From positions 1-40,827 of the forward strand of contig NZ_NWUO01000021.1 in the NCBI RefSeq assembly GCF_002895925.1: a stretch of 40,827 nucleotides of DNA, read 5' to 3'. Below are positions 33,157 through 40,293 of this stretch, one piece after another (the stretch's first letter is position 1; every line of letters starts with the position of its first letter). Source of the DNA: Mixta theicola. GTDB taxonomy: Bacteria > Pseudomonadota > Gammaproteobacteria > Enterobacterales > Enterobacteriaceae. Position numbers and translations under genes: made by a program. A model generated the notes under the pieces. That model had not been told where the DNA came from. It made no database searches and saw nothing but the letters and a program-made list of their open reading frames with translations.

Positions 33157-34143
33157 TTATGCAGCTTCAGCCGCACGTTGATCTAACTGCAGTAAAAACT
33201 CTGACGCTTCTCTCGCGTGCCGGCAGGCACGAAAGAGTGCTTTTTTGTCCGACTTCAGTACCTCAAGCCACGATTTTATGTAGCTGTCGTGCTGAACATC
33301 GCCAAACACACCGAGCCGGGCGCAGAGAAACGCGCTGCCCATCTCCGCTATCAGCTCCTCAAACGCATACACCGGATCACCGAACGTTTTCGACGGTTTG
33401 GTTATGCCTTCGCGGTTCAGTCGTGACTCATGGCCGGTGGCGTGTACAACTTCATGCAGCAGCGTGCTGAAGTAGTCGGCGTGGGTAAAAAACTGTTCAG
33501 CCTTCGGCATCAGTATGGAATCAGTGTGTCTGGCGTAACAGGCCCGGTTCTGTAATCTGAACTCAACCTTAACGCCCGCCATATGCACAATCTCACATAT
33601 CCGTTTTTCCGTCGGCCAGTCGATCGTGCCGGGGTATTCAGCTACGGGAGATTCATGCGGTACAGCCGCAACACTGTCCGGTAAACCGTCACACTGCCCG
33701 ACGTTAAACAGGAAGTTAGGCTTTATCATGGCCCGCGATTCCATCAGCGGCTTACCGTCGGAATCAAACAGCTTGTTTCCGCTGGCATCCTCAGCCTGCT
33801 TTTCAAAAGGTCTGAAGATAATGGCCTCTGATGACGTTTCACCTTTGCGAACCTGACCGCCCAGCTCCTGCGCCTGACGATACGTTACCCAGCGATCGGT
33901 GCTGTATCCTTTTTCCTCTGCGGCCAGCCATAACAGCAGCACGTTCACGCCGCTGTAAGGCTTACCGGTTAAGGCATTAACCGGTAACGGACCCGCTGCA
34001 GCGTAGCGGCAAGCAGTGCGCCACGGTTTTTTCCATGGCGCGACGCCGTTCTCCAGTGCCTCAACGATACGGTCAGTGACCTTCTGGTACAGATCGACGC
34101 TCTCAGTTTTCTTCGTGCGACGGGTTTTGGTTGGTTTGGTCAT
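33157..34143 (-). CDS. ardC: ArdC-like antirestriction protein (ssDNA-binding domain plus zinc metallopeptidase domain)
   Basis: This 328-residue protein has an N-terminal ArdC/TraC ssDNA-binding-type domain (DLYQKVTDRIVEALENGVAP, then WKKPW; PVNALTGKPYSGVNVLLLWL; YRQAQELGGQVRKGETSSEA). A C-terminal zincin domain has HEVVH at 230-234 in LLHEVVHATGHESRL and the downstream acid in FEELIAEMGSAFLCARLG. ArdC proteins protect incoming single-stranded DNA from restriction. All expected zinc ligands are visible, so it looks active. AAGGA lies 8 nt before the ATG, and a pseudoknot terminator forms the leader, suggesting controlled early expression. Confidence 0.92.
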   Translation of the reverse strand: MTKPTKTRRTKKTESVDLYQKVTDRIVEALENGVAPWKKPWRTACRYAAAGPLPVNALTGKPYSGVNVLLLWLAAEEKGYSTDRWVTYRQAQELGGQVRKGETSSEAIIFRPFEKQAEDASGNKLFDSDGKPLMESRAMIKPNFLFNVGQCDGLPDSVAAVPHESPVAEYPGTIDWPTEKRICEIVHMAGVKVEFRLQNRACYARHTDSILMPKAEQFFTHADYFSTLLHEVVHATGHESRLNREGITKPSKTFGDPVYAFEELIAEMGSAFLCARLGVFGDVQHDSYIKSWLEVLKSDKKALFRACRHAREASEFLLQLDQRAAEAA

Positions 34144-34160
34144 GGGATGTTCCTTAAATG

Positions 34161-34210
34161 AAAAAAGGGCGCATCCCTCCCCTTACGGGCGAGAAATACG
34201 CCCGTCAGGG
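34161..34210 (-). promoter_or_regulatory. Pseudoknot terminator element 4, before ardC
   Basis: On the minus strand GGGCGTAT pairs with ATGCGCCC through one U-G wobble (a C-A mismatch on plus), followed by six T residues. CCCT in the loop can pair with AGGG at 34207-34210. An alternative inner hairpin ACGGGCG/CGCCCGT is also possible, so two structures compete. Confidence 0.75.
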
Positions 34211-34217
34211 AAAGTGG

Positions 34218-34814
34218 TTAACGCACCGGTGAAATAATCTTTCCGTCGGCGGTTATGCTGTTCAGCCGCAACCGGAGTTGCCGCCTTGAATGATAGAACG
34301 CGTGGCGGTCATGCCGCTTACTGTCAGTAAACATTGCTTCTTCAAGCATTGAAGCTGCCGAACCGAACCACCGGGCCCGCTCTTCATCGCAGCTGCAGTC
34401 ACAAAAATCCGAAGTCCTCATCAGGTCGATCCGTTCACAGAACAGCGCGAGTTTACGCTGACTGAGCCAGCTGATGGTTTTGCGCTTCAGCTGATAGGGT
34501 GAACGGACAGACAGAACAACCACCCTGTCTGCCGGCGTTATGGGACTGAAAAAGGCCGGGTCATCTACAGTCAGATCGAACGTCTCAGAGATCTGACCAA
34601 AATTCAGTTCTACCTGCACGCCCGGATCGGTACTCCCACCGCTGTATTCAAGGGCATAAATGCGCTCTTTGCGGTAGAAAAGCTGACCGGGTAATCCGTT
34701 CCTGAACTCCAGGAACAAACCTTCCTGCGAACAAATAACAAGCCTGACTGACATAGCCTGATGGTAAGTTTCATGAAACAGCTGCGCGAGCGCGTCACTG
34801 TTGAAAGTAAACAT
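34218..34814 (-). CDS. Hypothetical protein of the antirestriction block
   Basis: This 198-residue cytoplasmic protein has QAMSVRLVICSQEGLFLEFR, LEYSGGSTDPGVQVELNFGQ and a basic C-terminus (SRRQLRLRLNSITADGKIIS). A cluster FCDCSCDEERARWF might bind metal. AGGT lies 6 nt before the ATG. It sits between ardC and a tandem gene pair in a leading-region-like block. I do not recognise the family. Confidence 0.72.
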   Translation of the reverse strand: MFTFNSDALAQLFHETYHQAMSVRLVICSQEGLFLEFRNGLPGQLFYRKERIYALEYSGGSTDPGVQVELNFGQISETFDLTVDDPAFFSPITPADRVVVLSVRSPYQLKRKTISWLSQRKLALFCERIDLMRTSDFCDCSCDEERARWFGSAASMLEEAMFTDSKRHDRHAFYHSRRQLRLRLNSITADGKIISPVR

Positions 34815-34834
34815 AGGATCACCTGCTGTAATAG

Positions 34835-34873
34835 CGGGATCTGTCTCCTTCCGGAGAGCAAATCCCGGAAGGA
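34835..34873 (-). promoter_or_regulatory. Pseudoknot element 5, leader of the 34218-34814 gene
   Basis: On the minus strand CGGGATTTG pairs with CAGATCCCG (9 bp, one U-G wobble that is a C-A mismatch on plus). The loop heptamer TCCTTCC (34846-34852) is complementary to GGAAGGA (34867-34873). There is no T-tract, so this copy may act on translation rather than termination. Confidence 0.72.
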
Positions 34874-34885
34874 TGGGTAAACAGG

Positions 34886-35497
34886 TCAGCTGTTGTGCTG
34901 CTGAGCAAGCCAGAACTCAATGCCTGATATGGCTTCCCACTCTTCAGTGGTGACCTGCTTGCCGGGACCGGAGGTTTTTACCAGCAGCAGGTGTTCAATT
35001 GCACCGGGTATAACAAACGATGCCGGTATGTTTTCAGGTGCTTTGGTAAACATATCCATATTCCATGCCAACCATCGCTGCGCGAAACGCCAGCTTTGCG
35101 GACAGGAACTGGTTATGTAATAGCTTTCGGGGCATAGGTTATGCAGAAGAACCAGCACGATGCGCACGAATAAATCCTGTTTGCATCGCTGGCTTTCCAC
35201 TTTACGGTATGGCCGAAAATTATCCGAAAGCGTCTGCCTGAGATAGAACGGATTGAGGCAGTAGCCTTCGCCGTCCTTATGGTTGAACGTGACCGAACCC
35301 TCTTCGTCAAAAAGCTCTGAAGCGCGGTTCATGTCAAAACCCAGCTGCTTATAAGGCCGGAGCTGAGCGGGAAGAAGCCAGAAGGCTTCTTTAACTGCGT
35401 CGGTAAATCTGAACCACTGTTCATCATTTATGGACGCTCCCTGCTCAAACTGGTAAACACCCGGAAGGACCAGAGGCTCGGTTGGTGTATGTGCCAT
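34886..35497 (-). CDS. Hypothetical protein, member of a tandem paralog pair (1)
   Basis: This 203-residue cytoplasmic protein contains WFRFTDAVKEAFWLLPAQLR and then PYKQLGFDMNRASELFDEEG; the C-terminal half has ITSSCPQSWRFAQRWLAWNM and EEWEAISGIEFWLAQ. It is clearly related to the next gene (35578-36186) along its whole length. No known domain is recognised. GGAGA lies 7 nt before the ATG and a pseudoknot terminator precedes it. The setting suggests an early-expressed establishment or anti-defence protein. Confidence 0.75.
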   Translation of the reverse strand: MAHTPTEPLVLPGVYQFEQGASINDEQWFRFTDAVKEAFWLLPAQLRPYKQLGFDMNRASELFDEEGSVTFNHKDGEGYCLNPFYLRQTLSDNFRPYRKVESQRCKQDLFVRIVLVLLHNLCPESYYITSSCPQSWRFAQRWLAWNMDMFTKAPENIPASFVIPGAIEHLLLVKTSGPGKQVTTEEWEAISGIEFWLAQQHNS

Positions 35498-35511
35498 GGT
35501 AAATCTCCATT

Positions 35512-35556
35512 AAAAAGGGGATCTACCGCCCACAGGGAGGTAAATCCCCGTTGGGT
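35512..35556 (-). promoter_or_regulatory. Pseudoknot terminator element 6, before the 34886-35497 gene
   Basis: On the minus strand GGGGATTTAC pairs with GTAGATCCCC (10 bp, one U-G wobble that is an A-C mismatch on plus), followed by five T residues. A short CCCA/TGGG contact from the loop to the flank gives a weak pseudoknot helix. Confidence 0.75.
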
Positions 35557-35577
35557 TAAGTTAGATCGATTGCCGGA

Positions 35578-36186
35578 TCAGCGTTTGCCGGCTTTCAGTT
35601 CTTCGAGCGCGAACTCAAGTTCTGAAATCAGCCCCCAGTCAGCCGTCGTAAACGGACGTTCCCCCCCGGAAACGCTTCTGATTAGCAGTTCATCAGCTGC
35701 GCCGGTAATGAAACCTTCCGTGCTGAAAGGCTGAGGAGTATCACTGTCCGCAATCAGTTGGTGCCGTATTGCCCAGCGAACCGGAAGCGCCCAGCTGACG
35801 CCGCCGGCTGATGACGTTATCTCAAAGCAGCCTGAGCAATGGTGATATAGCATCATCAGCGCAATCCGCGTGAAGAAGTCGATGGGCTGACCTTCCGTTT
35901 CAATACGCAAATCAGGGCTCATATCCAGGGTAAACATCACGCTTCTGGCAATGTAATTCCCTTCGTCTTTTCCAACGAATTCAAAAGCCTCGGGGTGAGT
36001 AAACATCATGGACGCGCGTTCCAGACGAGTACCGTCACCTGGCGAGCAAGGACGGAGATGTACCGGTAACAGCCAGAATGCTTCAGTGACTGCCAGGGTA
36101 AAACTGTGCCACTGGCTCGGTGATATCCATCCGCTCTGCTTCACGGTATAGGTAACGTGTTGGGGCGGTACGGAGATTGGTGTCAT
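35578..36186 (-). CDS. Hypothetical protein, member of a tandem paralog pair (2)
   Basis: This 202-residue protein is paralogous to the gene at 34886-35497: WHSFTLAVTEAFWLLPVHLR here against WFRFTDAVKEAFWLLPAQLR there, then RASMMF against RASELF, ITSSAGGVSWALPVRWAIRH against ITSSCPQSWRFAQRWLAWNM, and TTADWGLISELEFALEE against TTEEWEAISGIEFWLAQ. The sequences have diverged widely, so the duplication is old. Each copy has its own pseudoknot leader, so the duplication probably included it. Function unknown. Confidence 0.75.
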   Translation of the reverse strand: MTPISVPPQHVTYTVKQSGWISPSQWHSFTLAVTEAFWLLPVHLRPCSPGDGTRLERASMMFTHPEAFEFVGKDEGNYIARSVMFTLDMSPDLRIETEGQPIDFFTRIALMMLYHHCSGCFEITSSAGGVSWALPVRWAIRHQLIADSDTPQPFSTEGFITGAADELLIRSVSGGERPFTTADWGLISELEFALEELKAGKR

Positions 36187-36196
36187 GATAAATCCT

Positions 36197-36244
36197 CAAA
36201 AAAAGGGGATTTATCCCCCTGATGGGGAATAAATCCCCACAGGG
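36197..36244 (-). promoter_or_regulatory. Pseudoknot terminator element 7, before the 35578-36186 gene
   Basis: GGGGATTTAT (36205-36214) pairs perfectly with ATAAATCCCC (36229-36238). The loop CCCTG (36217-36221) is complementary to CAGGG (36240-36244). Seven T residues follow the hairpin on the minus strand, then GAGGA and the ATG. Confidence 0.85.
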
Positions 36245-36254
36245 TTAAGTCAGA

Positions 36255-36599
36255 TTAGAAAGATTCTAATCGGCCAATTGCCAGATCGCCCAGGCCTTCA
36301 GAACGTCCATTTAAGGAAATCCGTTCATGTAAAGCGCGGTCGAGCCTGATGCTCATGGCACGGATGGATTCAACCAAATCAGCACAGCCAGGACTGAGAA
36401 AACGGTCCTGAACCATACCGAATTCAAGGTTGTAAATAACGTTAATCTGAACGGACATAGTGACTGGCAGCTCACCACAGAGGTGCACCTGCTCGTCAAG
36501 GTCGTCCAGACCAAATCGCTGATAGGCTAGTGCCGTCAGCATGTCGCCCTCGTAGTTAGCTAACTGCAGCATATCTGTCAGGTTTGTTGAAATAGTCAT
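36255..36599 (-). CDS. Small hypothetical protein of the leading-region block
   Basis: This 114-residue acidic protein (MTISTNLTDMLQLANYEGDM; FGLDDLDEQVHLCGELPVTM; SPGCADLVESIRAMSIRLDR) has no signal or TM segment. ATG 36599 has AAGGGA about 11 nt upstream; an alternative start at 36626 would overlap the previous gene by 14 bp. It follows the 36613-36954 gene directly, without a pseudoknot between, so the two form a unit. No family is recognised. Confidence 0.65.
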   Translation of the reverse strand: MTISTNLTDMLQLANYEGDMLTALAYQRFGLDDLDEQVHLCGELPVTMSVQINVIYNLEFGMVQDRFLSPGCADLVESIRAMSIRLDRALHERISLNGRSEGLGDLAIGRLESF

Positions 36600-36612
36600 A
36601 TTCCATTTTCCC

Positions 36613-36954
36613 TTACTGATATGCATAACGCAGGTTTGCCATCTGATTCGCCAGCTTCAGTGCGAAACGGCGAGCCTGACGGTAAGAGCGGAATACCTCA
36701 TCCGGCTTTTTCAAAGATCCAAACCGGTGATTACCGTAAAACGTGCCGGAACGTGTAAGTATGCCGGCCGTCCATTTTCCTGACGATAACTGATGAACCT
36801 GAACCTTAAAGCTGAGTGAGCCAGCCCGGTTCATTATCCACTCTTCTTTTTTTTTGCCGGCCGCGACGCGATCCCGCAGGGATGACGCTGCAGCAGAGAC
36901 TGCTGAAAAGATGCCTTTTATGGAAAGGGAGGTTGGTAATAAAAGGGTATGCAT
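36613..36954 (-). CDS. Small basic hypothetical protein of the leading-region block
   Basis: This 113-residue basic protein has a hydrophobic start (MHTLLLPTSLSIKGIFSAVS), then VQVHQLSSGKWTAGILTRSG and RFGSLKKPDEVFRSYRQARR. GGAGA lies 7 nt before the ATG. The central strands followed by an Arg/Lys-rich helix would suit nucleic-acid binding, but that is a guess. A pseudoknot element lies in its leader. Confidence 0.65.
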   Translation of the reverse strand: MHTLLLPTSLSIKGIFSAVSAAASSLRDRVAAGKKKEEWIMNRAGSLSFKVQVHQLSSGKWTAGILTRSGTFYGNHRFGSLKKPDEVFRSYRQARRFALKLANQMANLRYAYQ

Positions 36955-36972
36955 GGTGTTTCTCCTGTCGAG

Positions 36973-37015
36973 CGGGAAACACCTGCCCTGTCGGGAAGAT
37001 GTTTCCCGATGGGCA
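36973..37015 (-). promoter_or_regulatory. Pseudoknot element 8, leader of the 36613-36954 gene
   Basis: CGGGAAACA (36973-36981) pairs perfectly with TGTTTCCCG (37000-37008). The loop TGCCC (36984-36988) is complementary to GGGCA (37011-37015). There is no T-tract; the stem is followed by the ribosome site GGAGAAA, so control of translation is possible. Confidence 0.78.
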
Positions 37016-37052
37016 TTCGCATAGCGAATGTATGGTTAAGACGACCGTGCTG

Positions 37053-37400
37053 TTACTTCTGAGCGGTGAACACCCTGAAAGTCGCAGCATCAGACGCGGC
37101 ATGCTGAGCGGCTTTCGCTGCAGCTTTATGTGTAAAATGCTCACCGTGCCGGCTGAAAATGAACTCATCGCCTGGCTGGCCTGCAATCAACGTTCTTGCC
37201 ATAACAATGGCGTGATAACGTTGATCGTCAAACCAGACGCGGGAACGAAACTCATAATGACCGGAAGGTGAAGCAAGCCACGATGTTCCCCTGAGTGCAG
37301 CCTTAAGGTCTGGACATTCGGATGCAACGCGGGTTGCAACGGAAAGGACCAGATCGAATGGCGTACGCAACTCATTCAGAAACGAGCGGGTTATGGACAT
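37053..37400 (-). CDS. Small hypothetical protein at the start of the leading-region block
   Basis: This 115-residue basic protein contains VLSVATRVASECPDLKAALR, GHYEFRSRVWFDDQRYHAIV and FSRHGEHFTHKAAAKAAQHA. ATG 37400 has GGAGA 6-7 nt upstream; longer readings to 37535 merely translate the structured element B. It is the first gene after that element on the minus strand, preceded by a pseudoknot terminator. Its strand-strand-helix layout resembles the 36613 protein only loosely. Confidence 0.68.
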   Translation of the reverse strand: MSITRSFLNELRTPFDLVLSVATRVASECPDLKAALRGTSWLASPSGHYEFRSRVWFDDQRYHAIVMARTLIAGQPGDEFIFSRHGEHFTHKAAAKAAQHAASDAATFRVFTAQK

Positions 37401-37412
37401 AGTTTCTCCAGA

Positions 37413-37453
37413 AAAAAAGAGAAACATTTGCCCTGTCGGGAATGTTTCCCCGA
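37413..37453 (-). promoter_or_regulatory. Pseudoknot terminator element 9, before the 37053-37400 gene
   Basis: GAAACATT pairs with AATGTTTC; on the minus strand the stem extends by a G-U and a G-C pair. Seven T residues follow. Loop TCGGG (37436-37440) can pair with CCCGA (37449-37453). It lies about 25 bp from copy B of the 180-nt element. Confidence 0.75.
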
Positions 37454-37476
37454 AGGACGAAGGCCGGAGCCGGATG

Positions 37477-37654
37477 GTTGAATGTACCTTCATCGCCAGG
37501 CAGTAGGAGCCGTGATTGACGATATCTGCTTCCAAAGGCGAGCAGATTTACCACACTGATGTGTTCTCCCTTTCAGGCTACAGGAGTGTTGTTTGCAGCT
37601 ACCCGAAGGCGGTCATCTCAAGCTACAGACCATTGGTGGTTGTCCGAGGACAAC
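37477..37654 (-). repeat. Structured 180-nt element, copy B
   Basis: This copy is nearly identical to copy A over about 110 bp. The outer hairpin here is GTTGTCC/GGACAAC in place of GTCGTC/GACGAC, a compensatory C-G to T-A change. The second stem is TGTAGCT/AGCTGCA on the minus strand, with a U-G wobble and the same CCTTCGGG tetraloop inside. It lies between the integrase stop (37707) and the leading-region genes. Confidence 0.87.
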
Positions 37655-37706
37655 GTAAGAAGCGTTTTAATAATAGCGTTTGCTTAAGGCAAATTACAAG
37701 AGCCCT

Positions 37707-38602
37707 TTATTCATCTGACTCATCTATCCGGTTGTAAACCCGGGCAACGTAAGCACCACGTCCATCACCGTGTCCAAGATCCATTGAAACTAAAGCCTCA
37801 GCCTCTTTGCGACTCATGCCATTTTCTAATGATGATTTACGGCATCCTGTGAATAAGCATACCTGAGACTGTGCGGGGCATGAATTCCAGTCATTCCACT
37901 TTCAAATAATATTCTATGGTAGCGGCCAAGTGCCTGATGAAGTGTTGGTTTATCGATTAGCTTTCCGTTATTTCTTTCAATGTGCCGGATAGCTTCATTT
38001 AACAGGTTAACAACCTTCTGCTTCTCAAAAATGGTTGCATCACGTGGACGCCCACCTTTAGTACCAAACACAACGCGCACATTATTATTTCCGTCTTCTA
38101 AACTTTTTCGCCAGGTATTTAGTGACTTTGCCGACTGAACGGTTTCCTCTGCACGTAACCCGATATATCTGGCGAGCTGAACCCCTAGCGCAACCCCCCT
38201 GTCTTTTTCTGATACCGTTAAAACAATTTCTCTCAGACGCTCGTCCGAAATGGCAACTTTAGTGCCTTCCCGACTGGCTCCGGAAATATTCAGCGCCTGA
38301 TTACTCAATTTATCATGCGCGGGATTAGCCAGAACGTGACGGCCGCCTTGTGACAGGATTGAACGTATAGCGGCCATTTCATTTTGCAGGGTGCGTGAAG
38401 AAATATTTTCATCCTGACGACTACGAATATAATTTTCGACATGTTTGGTTTTAATATGGCTTACGTCCCGAATCTGAATATTAAGGGTTGCCAGTCGCTC
38501 CGAAAAGCGACTGGCAATCTTTGAACGATCAGAAACCGTTTTAAAACTTCCTCCGCCCTGACGTGCGAGCGTGACGAGCTGTTTACCTAATTTTCCAGAC
38601 AC
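37707..38602 (-). pseudogene. Tyrosine recombinase/integrase with a frameshift before the catalytic tyrosine
   Basis: The first frame encodes an N-terminal SAM-like domain (SFKTVSDRSKIASRFSERLA) and a catalytic core with the first Arg in ARYIGLRAEETVQ, the Lys in GTKGGRPRD and HxxR in HAPHSLRYAYSQDA. It then stops at 37826-37828. The -1 frame directly continues the protein: LENGMSRKEAEALVSMDLGH with the second His, then GDGRG and YVARVYNR with the likely nucleophilic Tyr, ending at 37707. A one-base loss near 37828 explains this. The GTG start at 38602 has AAGGAG 7 nt upstream; earlier ATGs add no conserved sequence. It is probably inactive unless frameshifting occurs. Confidence 0.82.
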
Positions 38603-39268
38603 TGCATATCTCCTTTCAGAATCCACTGCTGTAGGCATACAACCCCACAGCAGTGTGACTCTGAATCTGTACATCTCTTCCCCGACGACACGGTTGCTTT
38701 TGCGCTTCCTGCGTCTCGACTGGTATCTGTGCATCGGGGCGGCGAAATGTTGAGTTCTTGCGAGGCTCCCCAGGTCTCTGACCTGTTTGCGGCTTGCGCC
38801 GTGCTGACGTCAGTCAGTCTGCCTCCGTACACCAGTTTCCTGATGTCGCCATCGATACCGAGTCGATCATTCTCCTTCTGATAAAACGCCCTTAACGGGT
38901 TGTTCGTTAACGTCGCGTCATGGTTGATAAATAGCCAGTCGAGCATCTAAAAACACGTAATACGTGCACGTCAGATTTCGCCAGCATGCTGAAAACCGCA
39001 CTGTACGTGGGTTTGGTCGTTATGCGCTGCGCGCGTCACTTTGTTCTCGTTTCACTCGAACCAAAGTGACGCCGCACAGCTTCATGCTCCTAATGCGTCT
39101 TCCGCAAGCGCCCAAATGTTCCAAATGGGCTTATGCGTCATTGCAAAAGTCGTATGTAGCTCAGGGCATATCCCTGACAAATCTCATAACGTAAGTGAAG
39201 AAAGCATCGTTGAGGATGCCTTATCTGATGACGCCAAGCGTATGTGAAAGCCCAGACTTTGATGTGAT
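38603..39268. other. Repeat- and hairpin-rich intergenic region upstream of the integrase
   Basis: No convincing gene is seen in this 666-bp stretch. It holds CACTGCTGT/ACAGCAGTG (38624-38655) near the integrase ribosome site, CAGGTC-TCT-GACCTG near 38770-38784, CACGT-AAT-ACGTG at 38954-38966, and an 11-bp perfect inverted repeat GCGTCACTTTG/CAAAGTGACGC at 39033-39072. Near 39110 are two CCAAATG direct repeats. Together with its position next to the leading-region genes, this makes it a candidate for oriT or an attachment/regulatory site. Confidence 0.5.
39033..39072. repeat. Long inverted repeat (hairpin)
   Basis: GCGTCACTTTG at 39033-39043 is perfectly complementary to CAAAGTGACGC at 39062-39072. 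Three further pairs (TTC/GAA) form inside with a one-nt bulge, giving a 14-bp stem and an 11-nt loop. There is no T-tract, so it is not an ordinary terminator. Confidence 0.85.
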
Positions 39269-39445
39269 TAATGTACCCTCATCGTCGCGTCGTAGGTGCG
39301 CATGTTCTGACGATATCTGCTTCCAGGGGCGGGCAGATGTACCACACTGATGTGTTCTCCCTTTCAGGCTACAGGAGTGTTTTTGCAGCTACCCGAAGGC
39401 GATCCTCTCAAGCTGCTAGACCATTGGTGGTCGTCTGTTGACGAC
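39269..39445 (-). repeat. Structured 180-nt element, copy C
   Basis: This is the most diverged copy. It keeps GACGATATCTGCTTCC, ACACTGATGTGTTCTCCC and the CCCGAAGG core. Its outer hairpin is GTCGTC/GACGAC with a different loop, the second stem is a perfect GCAGCT/AGCTGC, and the last hairpin has changed to GCG/CGC. It lies between the HNH gene and the integrase region, in the same orientation as the others. Confidence 0.83.
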
Positions 39446-39525
39446 TTAATGCCTTATTACCTTAGCAAGACAAATAATTAATTGTCAATTAAAAGAAAAT
39501 AAACCTCGGAGGGCTCTATTAGATA

Positions 39526-40293
39526 TCAATCATCTTTATCCATTACCACAACAGATGGAATAATACTTAACAAACCGTCATTAATAATCTCAAACTCATA
39601 CTCATTGATTAATTCTTTTAAGTTAAGGCCAATCATTTTCCTGAAGGCGCCCAATCCTGTATTCATTCTAATATGATCATTCTCGACTGACGTATGATTC
39701 ATGTAGTAACGACAAGCCTTAACCATTGATTCTATAATCACCTTCAACTTTGAGTCACCTTTAACCGATCTTTGAATAATAAAAAGATCTCTCCTCAGAG
39801 ACTCTATCGATGATAGAACATAATAAGGATTTTCAATGTCGTAGTTTTCAAATAATGCGCCTTTATAGCCAAGAACGTCAATCACATCCCTTATGTAATC
39901 CAAGTCTTCCTCATACTTAATGAGCATGCTAAAGACTATTCTTTTCTCACCTTCAAGCGCAGCCTTAATCATTCCTTCATGGAGCTTTTTCCAATCCTCC
40001 AATTCTTGAACCGTATAATCATTGCCATTATTTTTATCAATCATATAGGAACAAGTACCACATAGCCAAATGCCATTTTTAATGCTTTTCCTTTCAGAAA
40101 CTGATTGATTTTTATCATACCTCGGCCCTCCCTCACTACCTGCGCGTATATGAGAAGCAACGCCAGCCATAATTGAATTACCGTCATCCTTGGCAGGGCC
40201 AATTGTCATTCTGCGACATTTTGGATTACTACAAATATAAGCTGCACGCTTAGCCAAAGCTCCAACAGTACTAGGAGAGAACTTATCGCCCAT
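39526..40293 (-). CDS. HNH-endonuclease-like protein, possible defence effector
   Basis: This 255-residue protein has an N-terminal HNH/zinc-ribbon-type domain: AAYICSNPKCRR, then SIMAGVASHIRAGSEGGPRY, SIKNGIWLCGTCSYMIDKNN and VQELEDWKKLHEGMIKA. The two CxxC-type pairs and the histidine in ASHI fit the family. Related domains occur in antiphage systems, where a tail of unknown function follows, as here (helical, about 130-255). ATG 40293 has AAGGA 7 nt upstream. It is more AT-rich than its neighbours, which suggests separate acquisition. No partner gene lies within the window. Confidence 0.78.
   Translation of the reverse strand: MGDKFSPSTVGALAKRAAYICSNPKCRRMTIGPAKDDGNSIMAGVASHIRAGSEGGPRYDKNQSVSERKSIKNGIWLCGTCSYMIDKNNGNDYTVQELEDWKKLHEGMIKAALEGEKRIVFSMLIKYEEDLDYIRDVIDVLGYKGALFENYDIENPYYVLSSIESLRRDLFIIQRSVKGDSKLKVIIESMVKACRYYMNHTSVENDHIRMNTGLGAFRKMIGLNLKELINEYEFEIINDGLLSIIPSVVVMDKDD

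Noticed and set aside
38587..38946. Possible 119-residue protein on the minus strand upstream of the integrase
   Set aside because: It has no ribosome binding site before 38946, runs through several hairpins and into the integrase start, and shows no recognisable domain after about residue 50.
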